DNA from: Betaproteobacteria bacterium
GTDB lineage: Bacteria > Acidobacteriota > Terriglobia > Acidiferrales > UBA7541
Direction: 5' to 3'
Length of the DNA stretch: 64,000 nucleotides
Assembly (NCBI GenBank): GCA_903970165.1
Contig: CAJCHZ010000056.1
Coordinates: 81,628 to 145,627 of the forward strand
Below the pieces are notes generated by a model. The model was not told the DNA's origin. It made no database searches and saw only the letters and a list, made by a program, of their open reading frames with translations. Shown piece after piece: positions 18,201 to 25,568 of this stretch. The position numbers and the translations under genes were made by a program. Numbering within the stretch: position 1 is the first letter of the stretch; every line of letters begins with the position of its first letter.

Positions 18201-18565
18201 CCGGAATCTTCCGGGCCCAGAGCGGCTTCCCCTATACGGTAGGCCCGGCAAATGGCGGCTCCGATTTCGACGGAGACAATATCTATAATGGCCGCGGTAT
18301 CTCCTGGGATGGTTTGGGGAACTCGCTATTCGCTCGCAATGGGCAGAACGCGCCTCCTTTCGTCAATATGGATATCCGCTTTGCGAAGCGTTTCCATATT
18401 GGCGAGCGGGTGAAGGGGCAGGCGCTCTTTGAGATGTTTAACCTATTCAACCGAGACAATCCAGCGGCAGTGCAAACTTTGCAGGGCACAACGCCGAGCC
18501 TTGGCTCTATTCTGCAATACCTGCCCGGGCGTGAGGGGCAAATCGGGGTCCGGTTCGAGTTCTAA
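15239..18565 (+). CDS. Oar-like TonB-dependent receptor (CarboxypepD_reg domain, plug, barrel)
   Basis: An 1108-residue outer-membrane receptor. The ATG at 15239 has GGAG 7 nt upstream and starts a signal peptide ending near DLAAQTTS. A carboxypeptidase-regulatory-like beta-sandwich (about residues 45-125, TIEGTVKDKQG through PGFYEIKAAKDGF) precedes a TonB plug (about 140-260, with DMPINGRNYLDLLQL and LYLIDGLPNRDNF). A long beta-barrel follows, ending in an aromatic terminal strand (GQIGVRFEF). This architecture is characteristic of Acidobacteria. Its place directly before two D-aminoacylase-like genes, and divergent from racemase genes, suggests import of N-acylated or D-residue-containing peptides; the ligand is an inference. 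Confidence 0.93.
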   Translation: MTSHKPLEQKSFAETRGISKRLLTCFCSLVLLFLWGADLAAQTTSTIEGTVKDKQGLAVAGAQVHATSAALAVERSVTTDADGNYRVTALPPGFYEIKAAKDGFQSEVFKNLEVTLNRTLVFDITMQIGSLNQTVVVDSAVPLLEPTISSTGSTITTQQIEDMPINGRNYLDLLQLVPGVALNRQNDPAGDNSTPILGERGGNALYLIDGLPNRDNFNGGPSAQFNQDSILEFQVVTGGYKAEFGHASGGIINVVTRGGTNDWHGGLSVFYRSSVFDSNDIPDTTRGAPFLSRWDPTAYFGGPIIKDKVFFFGSAERILESRNLNFVFNPDLPDSLVQFETPFNQNSLTYTTRARAKIDENLGSHRLSEQFNYTNNHITNYLPLTDSLNLPDTRYNLDGRTLMLGFSDLWTLGDTSSPWIVDSYFQYRGIPNKQSPSHPQAGIANTLFNLFSTDTTGDLFGDLGQASFGPGYNAFEFFQTYYSAGSNVSKQFGKHNLKFGWDYENTSVTGAEPNNFFTQLFATVGDFQTFGPVNSGVNYITLEGGATPQDNLVNVHNNYNGLYVQDDWKLTRKLTVNAGLRWDYDTRFPNKTDFSPRIGAAYALNSKTVINASFGIFYDQFRAGVARDIPGFGGANIESESMLSFPRLFYGDPSSVASFFQSIGAPTVCVSNNLTEAQVQAMGATCPNGLPTTLYGIDYLNNVVAPGHAPIPANVAVNMSNIQQLSGYTPAQYLTAADAAIANLAGSDTNITVPANYWAWDSFGNLTTVAGVNGTAGQVPVSVDPAFKVPHTFDYHVGIQRQITSDMVITFDYYHKDITDITTVRATNLAFQARMPGDTDELVPGTGNTKIESYGPWGAGTYNGFTLGIQKKMSKHFTVQASYTYTHATDDVLNSTLQSEVQSQSGTGFLAIYGLSDSYVGRVPLVTDSTTGQTNANGPFINSLGNPVPKAGSYYNGASQDSGPSDLALTQTFLVHTIVQLPLNFEISGIFRAQSGFPYTVGPANGGSDFDGDNIYNGRGISWDGLGNSLFARNGQNAPPFVNMDIRFAKRFHIGERVKGQALFEMFNLFNRDNPAAVQTLQGTTPSLGSILQYLPGREGQIGVRFEF

Positions 18566-18592
18566 GGTTGAGCCGTCACTTTTGTACCTTCG

Positions 18593-18624
18593 AGAGCGGC
18601 CAGACTCTGGCCGCTCTTACTTTT
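18593..18624 (+). terminator. Rho-independent terminator after the TonB receptor gene
   Basis: A perfect 12-bp inverted repeat (AGAGCGGCCAGA at 18593-18604 and its complement at 18606-18617) folds into a GC-rich hairpin followed by TACTTTT. It lies 27 bp past the receptor stop, so part of the transcripts should end before the amidohydrolase genes. Confidence 0.75.
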
Positions 18625-18693
18625 AACGACCTTTCGATTGAGACGAAGTTCGCAATTCCGTGCAGGTAATAAGGAAGTCGTGGAGGCATTGGC

Positions 18694-20343
18694 ATGGCGC
18701 TTCGCGCGTTTTTGATACTGGCTTTCATTTTGTTGGCGATGCCGCTGGGTTTCGCGAAGTCGGATACGTTTGACCTCGTCATCTCCAGCGCGCGAGTGGT
18801 CGACGGCTCCGGAAATCCCTGGTACTTGGCTGATGTGGGTGTACGCGACGGCATCATCGTTGAGATTGGCAAGCTATCTCAGCGGGCTGCGAGGCGCGTC
18901 ATTGATGCGCGCGGACTGGTGCTCTCGCCGGGATTCATTGACATGATGGGCGGCACTACCCTTCCGCTGCTGCTCGATCCTGTCACCGCCCAAAGCAAAT
19001 TGCGCCAGGGCGTTACGACTATGATGGCCGGCGAAGGCGACTCCCTGGCGCCACAGGACGAGCGAACGATCAAGGAACTCAATTTACCTGCGGGGATTTC
19101 GCACTGGACGACATTCGAAGAATACGACCGCCTCCTCGACGCGAAGAGGATCGGCATCAACGTGATTCACAACGTGGGGGCCGCCCAGGTGCGGCGAGTT
19201 GTTATTGGCGATGAGGATCGGACGCCTACGCCGGAGCAGTTGGCGAAGATGAAGGAGATCGTGGCGAAGGCGATGGAGGATGGTTCCGCCGGACTTTCGA
19301 CTGCTTTGATTTATCCACCGGGCACGTATGCGAAGACGGAAGAGATTATCGAGCTCGCGAAAATTGCGGCTGCGAATGGTGGCGTGTACTTCTCGCATAT
19401 GCGGAATGAAAGTGGCCAGCTACTCGAAGCCATTCAGGAAACGATTCGAATTGGCGAGGAAGCGAACATTCCTGTTCATATTTATCATTTGAAGGCCGCG
19501 GGACAGAGCAACTGGCCTTTGATGACGAAGGCGATTGAGCTCATTCAATCAGCGCGCGACCGCGGAGTGGATGTTACCGCGGACGTCTATCCTTACATTC
19601 GCAATGGGATTGGGCTCGGATCGTTCGTTCATCCGCGACACTATGCGAACGGCACGGATGCCTTTTTGCCGACACTTTCGGATGCGAATGTCCGAGCGGA
19701 GTTGCGCAAGGAGATTGAGACGACTTCGAACTGGGAAAATTGGTATCAGCACGTTGGCAAGAATTGGGATAACGTCCTCGTCGTGCAGGTTCCCGCGACG
19801 CTCGACAAGCGATACGAGGGAAAATCCGTGCAAGAGATTGCGGCGCTGCGCGGCGCGGACGCCTGGGAGACTTTTTTCTATTTGGTGCAGCAAGGCGGGA
19901 TTGAAGTGAATCCGAAAAGCATGAACGAGGAGCAGAAACAGCAGGCTTTGCGAGCGACTTTTGTAAGCATTGGATCGGATGCGGAACCTATGAATCCGGC
20001 GGTGTCTACGTATGCGCACCCGCGAACATTCGGAACTTTTCCGCGAATTCTGGCGAAGTATGTCCGCGAGGAGAAAGTAATCAGCCTTGAGACTGCGATT
20101 CGAGAAATGACTTCCCTGCCCGCCAATCAGTTGAAATTGTGGAACCGCGGACGCGTTGCTCCCGGCTTCGCGGCAGATCTCGTTTTATTTAACCCAGCGA
20201 AGGTTGTCGATACGGCCACTTTTGAGAAACCGATGAGTTACCCCGTGGGAATGGAATATGTGCTTGTTAACGGACAGCTGGCCATCGACGGCGGGCAGGC
20301 AACGGGAGCTCTGGCGGGAAGAGTCATTCGAGCCAATCGGTAA
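18694..20343 (+). CDS. Exported D-aminoacylase-like amidohydrolase, copy 1
   Basis: A 549-residue amidohydrolase of the N-acyl-D-amino-acid deacylase group, with a signal peptide (residues 1-21, ending GFAKSD). The small beta domain at both ends (SSARVVDGSGNPWY, and GFAADLVLFNP late) and the TIM-barrel are complete. Metal-site residues seen are His235 (FSHMRNES), His262/265 (HIYHLKAAG) and Asp429 (SIGSDAEP). However, the usual HxH after the first barrel strand is replaced: PGFIDMMGG (Met84-Met85). The bridging Cys region of classical D-aminoacylases reads MAGEGDS with Glu114. Family knowledge suggests hydrolysis of N-acyl-D-amino acids; the altered metal site leaves the precise reaction open. 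It is followed 56 bp on by a paralogue. Confidence 0.85.
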   Translation: MALRAFLILAFILLAMPLGFAKSDTFDLVISSARVVDGSGNPWYLADVGVRDGIIVEIGKLSQRAARRVIDARGLVLSPGFIDMMGGTTLPLLLDPVTAQSKLRQGVTTMMAGEGDSLAPQDERTIKELNLPAGISHWTTFEEYDRLLDAKRIGINVIHNVGAAQVRRVVIGDEDRTPTPEQLAKMKEIVAKAMEDGSAGLSTALIYPPGTYAKTEEIIELAKIAAANGGVYFSHMRNESGQLLEAIQETIRIGEEANIPVHIYHLKAAGQSNWPLMTKAIELIQSARDRGVDVTADVYPYIRNGIGLGSFVHPRHYANGTDAFLPTLSDANVRAELRKEIETTSNWENWYQHVGKNWDNVLVVQVPATLDKRYEGKSVQEIAALRGADAWETFFYLVQQGGIEVNPKSMNEEQKQQALRATFVSIGSDAEPMNPAVSTYAHPRTFGTFPRILAKYVREEKVISLETAIREMTSLPANQLKLWNRGRVAPGFAADLVLFNPAKVVDTATFEKPMSYPVGMEYVLVNGQLAIDGGQATGALAGRVIRANR

Positions 20344-20399
20344 AACTGCGACACGAAGTTGGCGTTTTGCGCCTAACGAGAGAATTCAGAGGAGAATTG

Positions 20400-22055
20400 A
20401 TGCGACGTCACAGAGAGTTATTGCTTGGTTGCGTGGCCTCAATAATTCTAATCGGCTGCGCGGCCGCTGCTTGCGCGCAGAATGTTACCGCGGACAAATT
20501 TGACTACGACATTGTTATTCGAGGGGGGCGCGTGTTCGATGGCGCGGGCAATCCCTGTATTTTTGCCGATGTGGCGATCAAGGACGGCCGATTCATAAAG
20601 ATTGGCAAGATCCCGGGACATGGGCGGACGGAGATTGACGCGCGCGGGCGATATGTCTCTCCTGGTTGGATTGACATGATGGACCAGTCCGGCGAACCGC
20701 TGCTAAAAAATGGGCTGGCTGAAAACAAATTGATGGAAGGCGTCACGAGCGCTATCGCAGGAGAAGGTGGCACGCCAGTTCCCGCCGAGCAAATCCGCGA
20801 CTATTGGACGACGCTGGAGAAGAACGGCATCAGCTTGAACTTTGGAAGTTATTTTTCGGAAACGCAGGCGCGTGTTGCGGTGCTTGGATATGACTCGCGT
20901 CAGCCGACTCCAGAAGAGCTTGTCAAAATGAAAGCGATTCTAGAAACGGCAATGCAGAGCGGTGCGATGGGCATGACAACCGCGCTGATTTACCCGCCAA
21001 GCAGTTACGCAACGACTCCCGAACTGATCGAGATGGCCAAGGTGGCGGCGAAATACGGCGGCATCTATGCGAGCCACATGCGCGGTGAAGGAAAAGAGCT
21101 CGTCCAGTCGGTGGACGAACTCATCGAAATTTCAGAGAAGGGCGGGCTGCCTGGAGAAGTGTTTCACTTCAAGGCAGCCTACAATCCCGGTTGGGGAAAA
21201 TTGATGCAAGAGGCTGGCGCCCACATTGACGCGGCGCGGGCGCGGGGCGTGGACGTTGCTGCCGACCTGTATGTGTACACAGCCGGAGGCACTGGGCTGG
21301 AAGCGACGATTCCGTCCTGGGCACACGAAGGCGGACAAGAAGCGCTGATCAATCGCCTTGGCGATCCGGACGCTCGCGCGCGGCTCAAGAAAGAGATTGT
21401 GACCGGTTCGCCAGGCTGGTGGAACATCATCGAGGCTTCCGGCGGATGGCAAAACGTGATTCTCGTCAACGCGCAGAATCCAGACAATGCGAAATTTCAG
21501 GGGCGCAGCATCGCAGACATCGCCAAGGAACTGAAAAAAGATCCCGCGGATACGGCGTTTGATCTGGTGATGCAGGGAAAAACGGGGCGCGTGCTGGCGC
21601 TTTATCACATGATGAGCGAGCAGGACATCGAGACAGCGCTCAAATTTAGGTGGACGAGCATTGGCAGCGACGCGGGGACGGCGTTAACGTTGGGCGGCGA
21701 CGATGCGCTCGGACTGCCTCACCCGCGCAGCTATGGAAATTTTCCACGCGTGATTGCGCGGTATGTGCGGGAGACGCATACGCTGACGCTAGAGGACGCG
21801 ATACGGAAGATGACTTCGTGGCCTGCTACGCGAATGCGCATTGCGGACCGTGGACTGATTCGCGAGGGAATCTGGGCCGATGTTGTGGTTTTTGATTACG
21901 ACAAAATTCAGGATCGCTCCACTTACGAACACCCCGACATTACGCCCGACGGGATTGATTATGTGCTGGTGAATGGGCAAGTTGTCATCGATCACGGCAA
22001 ACACACAGGAGCCCGGCCAGGCAAAATTCTCTACGGCCCGGGCTACAGCAAATAA
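20400..22055 (+). CDS. Exported D-aminoacylase-like amidohydrolase, copy 2 (probable lipoprotein)
   Basis: A 551-residue paralogue of the preceding gene. The ATG at 20400 has GGAG 6-7 nt upstream. The N-terminus has a lipobox-like LIGC (Cys20), so it may be lipid-anchored; signal peptidase I cleavage near ACAQN is the alternative. As in copy 1, the first-strand HxH is absent (PGWIDMMDQSG), a Glu stands in the AGEGGTP loop (Glu122), and the later ligands are kept (YASHMRGEG, VFHFKAAYN, SIGSDAGT). The shared changes mean the loss is a trait of the subfamily rather than decay. The two genes were probably produced by duplication and then diverged, perhaps for different N-acyl substrates. Confidence 0.85.
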   Translation: MRRHRELLLGCVASIILIGCAAAACAQNVTADKFDYDIVIRGGRVFDGAGNPCIFADVAIKDGRFIKIGKIPGHGRTEIDARGRYVSPGWIDMMDQSGEPLLKNGLAENKLMEGVTSAIAGEGGTPVPAEQIRDYWTTLEKNGISLNFGSYFSETQARVAVLGYDSRQPTPEELVKMKAILETAMQSGAMGMTTALIYPPSSYATTPELIEMAKVAAKYGGIYASHMRGEGKELVQSVDELIEISEKGGLPGEVFHFKAAYNPGWGKLMQEAGAHIDAARARGVDVAADLYVYTAGGTGLEATIPSWAHEGGQEALINRLGDPDARARLKKEIVTGSPGWWNIIEASGGWQNVILVNAQNPDNAKFQGRSIADIAKELKKDPADTAFDLVMQGKTGRVLALYHMMSEQDIETALKFRWTSIGSDAGTALTLGGDDALGLPHPRSYGNFPRVIARYVRETHTLTLEDAIRKMTSWPATRMRIADRGLIREGIWADVVVFDYDKIQDRSTYEHPDITPDGIDYVLVNGQVVIDHGKHTGARPGKILYGPGYSK

Positions 22056-22118
22056 CAAGCTTGGTTTTTTGATGCGCGCTACGCTTGCGATTGCGAAGTG
22101 ACGGAAGCCTGTGACGCT

Positions 22119-23732
22119 TCAAACTCCGATGATTTGTCCGGAATCGTCCACGTCAATGGATACTGCGCGCGACACTTTCGGAAGTCCAGGCATCAGCATC
22201 ATGTTTCCGGAAATGACCACGACGAAGCCCGCTCCGGCGGAGAGCGAAGCGTTCGTAATGTTGAGAGTCCAGCCTATCGGAGCGCCGAGGCGTTTCGGAT
22301 CATCGGTCAGGGAATATTGCGTTTTTGCAATGCACACCGGCAACTTGCCATAGCCCCAGCCGGTGAACTGTTCGAGCTTTGTTTTAGCTTGCGCGCTAAA
22401 GACTACGCCGCTTGCTCCGTAGACCTTCTGCGCTACTTTTCGAACTTTTTCCACCAGCGGCTCTTCGAACGCGTATGTGGCACGCACAGAAGGAGCGGGA
22501 TTGGCGTCCATGGCCGCAATAACGGTTTCCGCAAGGTCTTTTGCTCCGGCGCCGCCCTTCGCAAATCCCTCCGACAACGCGCCTTTGACGCCGCGCTCGA
22601 AGCAATAGGCGGCGAGCCGTTTCAAGTCGCTATCCGAATCGCTTGGAAAACGATTGATTGCCGCAATCACTGGAACGCCAAAACCCTTGAGAATTTCAAG
22701 ATGCCTTCCGAGGTTCGGCAGCCCGCGTTCAAAGTCCCCTTCCCCCTGGTTGCGCATGCTCTGCACCGTAGTGACCAGAACCGCGGCAGAAGGAGTAATC
22801 CCAGCCTGCTGCATGACGATGTCGAAATATTTCTCGGCGCCGAGATCGCTGGCGAAGCCGGCTTCATTCACTACGTAATCAGCGAGCCGCAGGCCCATCT
22901 CCTGACTGATCACGCTGCTGGTGCCGTGAGCGATATTTGCGAATGGTCCGGCGTGCACAAAGGCGGGCGTGCCGTCCGTCGTTTGCGCAAGATTGGGCAG
23001 GATGGCTTCCGTGAGCAGGGCCATCATTCCGCCGGTTGCGCCCAAGTCGTTTGCGGTGACTGGCTTTCCCGCCTGCGTAACACCAATGACGATTGAGCTT
23101 AAACGCTTGCGCAGATCCTTGCGATCCTTCGCGAGCGCCATGATGGCCATGATTTCCGAAGCAGCCGTAATAACGAACCCTGTGTGCCGCCCACCGCCAT
23201 CTTTTTTGCTGTACAGAGAAACGGCGATCCGCCGCAGCGCGCGGTCATTCATGTCCATAGCGCGAGGCCACGCGATTCGTTCGGGATCCAGATTCAGGTC
23301 GTTCCCGTGAAAGAGGTGCGCATCGATCAGCGCGGCAAGCAGATTGTGCGCCGAAGATATTGCATGAAAATCGCCCGTGAAATGGAGATTGATTCTTTCG
23401 CTAGGCTCGATTTGTGAGAGGCCGCCACCGGCTGCGCCGCCTTTCATCCCAAAAACCGGCCCTAGCGACGGCTCGCGAGAGGTAATGACAACCTTTTTCC
23501 CGAGCATGGCCAGACCCTGTGTCAGGCTGATGGCGGTGACGGTCTTTCCTTCACCGGAAGCGGTGGGCGTGGTCGCCGTGACCAAAATTAGTTTTCCGCG
23601 CCGGTGGAAACCGGGATCAACGAGAAGGTCCAGCTTGACCTTTCCGCTGTAACGCCCCTCTTGCTCGAAATATTGGTCGGGAATCTGCAGCTTGCGCGCT
23701 ATGTCCTGAATTGGAAGCAGTGTCTTGTCCAT
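22119..23732 (-). CDS. fhs: Formate-tetrahydrofolate ligase
   Basis: A 537-residue cytosolic enzyme that forms 10-formyl-THF from formate, ATP and THF. The P-loop-like ATP site TPTASGEGKTVTAISL, the GGAAGGGLSQIEPSERINL region, HFTGDFHAISSAHNLLAA and the C-terminal ISGNMMLMPGLPK are all present and intact. I place the start at ATG 23732 because the sequence from MDKTLLPIQDIARKLQI matches the usual N-terminus; the frame is open further up to 23828. It converges on the amidohydrolase gene. It could use formate inside the cell while the dehydrogenase operon at 31.5-37.1 kb oxidises formate outside. Confidence 0.95.
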   Translation of the reverse strand: MDKTLLPIQDIARKLQIPDQYFEQEGRYSGKVKLDLLVDPGFHRRGKLILVTATTPTASGEGKTVTAISLTQGLAMLGKKVVITSREPSLGPVFGMKGGAAGGGLSQIEPSERINLHFTGDFHAISSAHNLLAALIDAHLFHGNDLNLDPERIAWPRAMDMNDRALRRIAVSLYSKKDGGGRHTGFVITAASEIMAIMALAKDRKDLRKRLSSIVIGVTQAGKPVTANDLGATGGMMALLTEAILPNLAQTTDGTPAFVHAGPFANIAHGTSSVISQEMGLRLADYVVNEAGFASDLGAEKYFDIVMQQAGITPSAAVLVTTVQSMRNQGEGDFERGLPNLGRHLEILKGFGVPVIAAINRFPSDSDSDLKRLAAYCFERGVKGALSEGFAKGGAGAKDLAETVIAAMDANPAPSVRATYAFEEPLVEKVRKVAQKVYGASGVVFSAQAKTKLEQFTGWGYGKLPVCIAKTQYSLTDDPKRLGAPIGWTLNITNASLSAGAGFVVVISGNMMLMPGLPKVSRAVSIDVDDSGQIIGV

Positions 23733-23870
23733 GTCGGAGGGCAGCTCGGGAGTGGAATCTATTCGCGAGAGTAGATTATCACACGCTGTGTATCCCCTTC
23801 GGATTCGCGTCCCCAAAGCGGGCCGCATGATGTATGCTTGCCCATCGAATGCGGTCCTTGGAGTTCTACT

Positions 23871-25127
23871 ATGCCAACGGAAGTCAGTCGCCGGGATTTT
23901 CTGTTTGGAGCGGAGGCGGTCGCGATTGCCGCCGTGCTCAACCGCGCCTACGCGAATGTCCTCCCTGAGAAATTGGCGGGGGATGAGGATTATTGGAAAC
24001 AGATTCGCAGCGCGTACGTCCGGGACCCCAAGATTCTAAACCTGAATAACGGCGGAGTTGCTCCCGCGCCGACCGCGGTGCTGGAAGCTCAAATCGAAGC
24101 GATCCGCTACAGCAATCAGTTGCCCGCTTACCGCATGTGGCACGATCTGGAGCCCAACATCGAGGACGTCCGGAAGAAGCTCGCGCACATGTGGGGCGCC
24201 GACCCGGAATGCATCGCCATCACACGAAACGCCAGCGAATCGCTGCAAATCGCGCAGTTCGGCATTGACCTCCAGCCCGGCGACGAAGTCCTCACCACCA
24301 GCCAGGATTATCCGCGAATGATTACCACGTGGCAGCAGCGGGAACGACGCGAGAAAATTGTTCTCAAGCAGGTGGATTTCGCGGTGCCGGTAAAAAATCC
24401 CGCGGACCTGGTGGCGCTATACGAACAAGCCATCACGCCGCGGACGCGCGTAATCCACGTTTCCCAAGTGATTTTCATGACCGGGCAGATGTTCCCGATT
24501 AAGGAAATCTGCGCCCTGGCACGCGCAAAAGGTATCGTCAGTATTGTGGATGGCGCACACGCGTTTGCGCACGTGCCGTTTCAATTCTCCGACATCGACT
24601 GCGATTTCTATGGCGCCAGCCTGCACAAGTGGCTATCGGCACCGATCGGTACCGGGTTGTTGTACGTCCGCAAGGACCGCATCGAGAAACACTGGGCGCT
24701 GATGGCCGCGCCCGAGTCGATGGATAAAAATATTCGCAAGTACGAAGAAATCGGCACGCACCCCGCGGCAATGCACAACGCCACGCTGCAAGCGCTGGAA
24801 TTCCATGAACAGATAGGCGCCGAGCGAAAATTCGCGCGCCTGCGTTACTTAAAAAATCGCTGGGCCGAACGCCTGGGCAAAGTTCCCGGAGCGCAAGTGC
24901 TCGTCGGGCTCGATGCAAACGAATCCGGGGCATTTGCGACCATTCATTTCGATACGATGGAACCGAGAAAACTATGCGACGCGCTCTTGAACAACTACAA
25001 CATTTTCGTGACGCCTATCGTTGCGCCATTCCTGAATGGCATTCGGGTTAGCGCGAACGTGTACACTTCGCCGGAAGAGATCGATCAGTTTTGCACCGCG
25101 GTGGAAGCCATTAGCACGCGGGCCTGA
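23871..25127 (+). CDS. Tat-exported class V aminotransferase-like PLP enzyme (isopenicillin-N-epimerase type)
   Basis: A 418-residue fold-type I PLP protein with a Tat signal (SRRDFLFG at residues 6-13, then a hydrophobic run to AYANV). The catalytic domain has the family's GGVAPAP start, TRNASESL for phosphate binding, VDGAHAFAH with Asp227 to the pyridine nitrogen, and the Schiff-base lysine in SLHKWLSAP (Lys253). Related proteins include isopenicillin N epimerase and cysteine desulfurase-like enzymes; the substrate is not predictable. An export signal on such an enzyme is unusual but recurs in two other PLP proteins of this window (52.5 and 59.1 kb). The ATG at 23871 is chosen because it opens the Tat signal. 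Confidence 0.85.
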   Translation: MPTEVSRRDFLFGAEAVAIAAVLNRAYANVLPEKLAGDEDYWKQIRSAYVRDPKILNLNNGGVAPAPTAVLEAQIEAIRYSNQLPAYRMWHDLEPNIEDVRKKLAHMWGADPECIAITRNASESLQIAQFGIDLQPGDEVLTTSQDYPRMITTWQQRERREKIVLKQVDFAVPVKNPADLVALYEQAITPRTRVIHVSQVIFMTGQMFPIKEICALARAKGIVSIVDGAHAFAHVPFQFSDIDCDFYGASLHKWLSAPIGTGLLYVRKDRIEKHWALMAAPESMDKNIRKYEEIGTHPAAMHNATLQALEFHEQIGAERKFARLRYLKNRWAERLGKVPGAQVLVGLDANESGAFATIHFDTMEPRKLCDALLNNYNIFVTPIVAPFLNGIRVSANVYTSPEEIDQFCTAVEAISTRA

Positions 25128-25186
25128 TTGGTAAAGGTTTCCAAAAGCGCGCGCCGGATGGCGTCCGCTAAACGAGATCATCAAAC

Positions 25187-25504
25187 ATGGCGAACAGTTT
25201 TGGCACGGACATCCTGATTCAATCGGAAGATCCAAAGAACGCGGCGCTCTTTTACGTCGGGCACCTTGGATTCGAGATTACCGGCGAGCAGCAAGACATG
25301 GTGAGCTTGCACGGAAAGAATGTTAATTTGTTTATCGAACGAGGTCCAAAGCTGGGGCCGATTCTGGAAGTGACGGTACACAACGTCGAAGAAGCGAAAG
25401 CTCGGCTGGTAAAAAACGGCTGTGAAATCGTCAAGGATGAGCCGGATTTTCCCCGGTGCTATATCAAAGATCCGTTCGGCTTGATTTACAATCTCACCAG
25501 CTAG
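25187..25504 (+). CDS. VOC-family (glyoxalase/bleomycin-resistance fold) protein
   Basis: A 105-residue single-module VOC protein with paired beta-alpha-beta-beta-beta units (ILIQSEDPKNAALFYVGHLGFEI and LEVTVHNVEEAKARLVKNG) and a closing YIKDPFGLIYNL. Members bind a metal and act as lyases, isomerases or binding proteins. The role here is unknown. It follows the PLP gene by 59 bp on the same strand. Confidence 0.85.
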   Translation: MANSFGTDILIQSEDPKNAALFYVGHLGFEITGEQQDMVSLHGKNVNLFIERGPKLGPILEVTVHNVEEAKARLVKNGCEIVKDEPDFPRCYIKDPFGLIYNLTS

Positions 25505-25568
25505 ATAGGCGCAAGCACCACAAGGCGCCGGGCTTCCCCACTAAACTTCGCTACTTAAACCTCACAAC

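Noticed and set aside
22056..22075. CAAGCTTG followed by a T-run after the second amidohydrolase, as a terminator
   Set aside because: The stem has only four base pairs and almost no loop; too weak to call.
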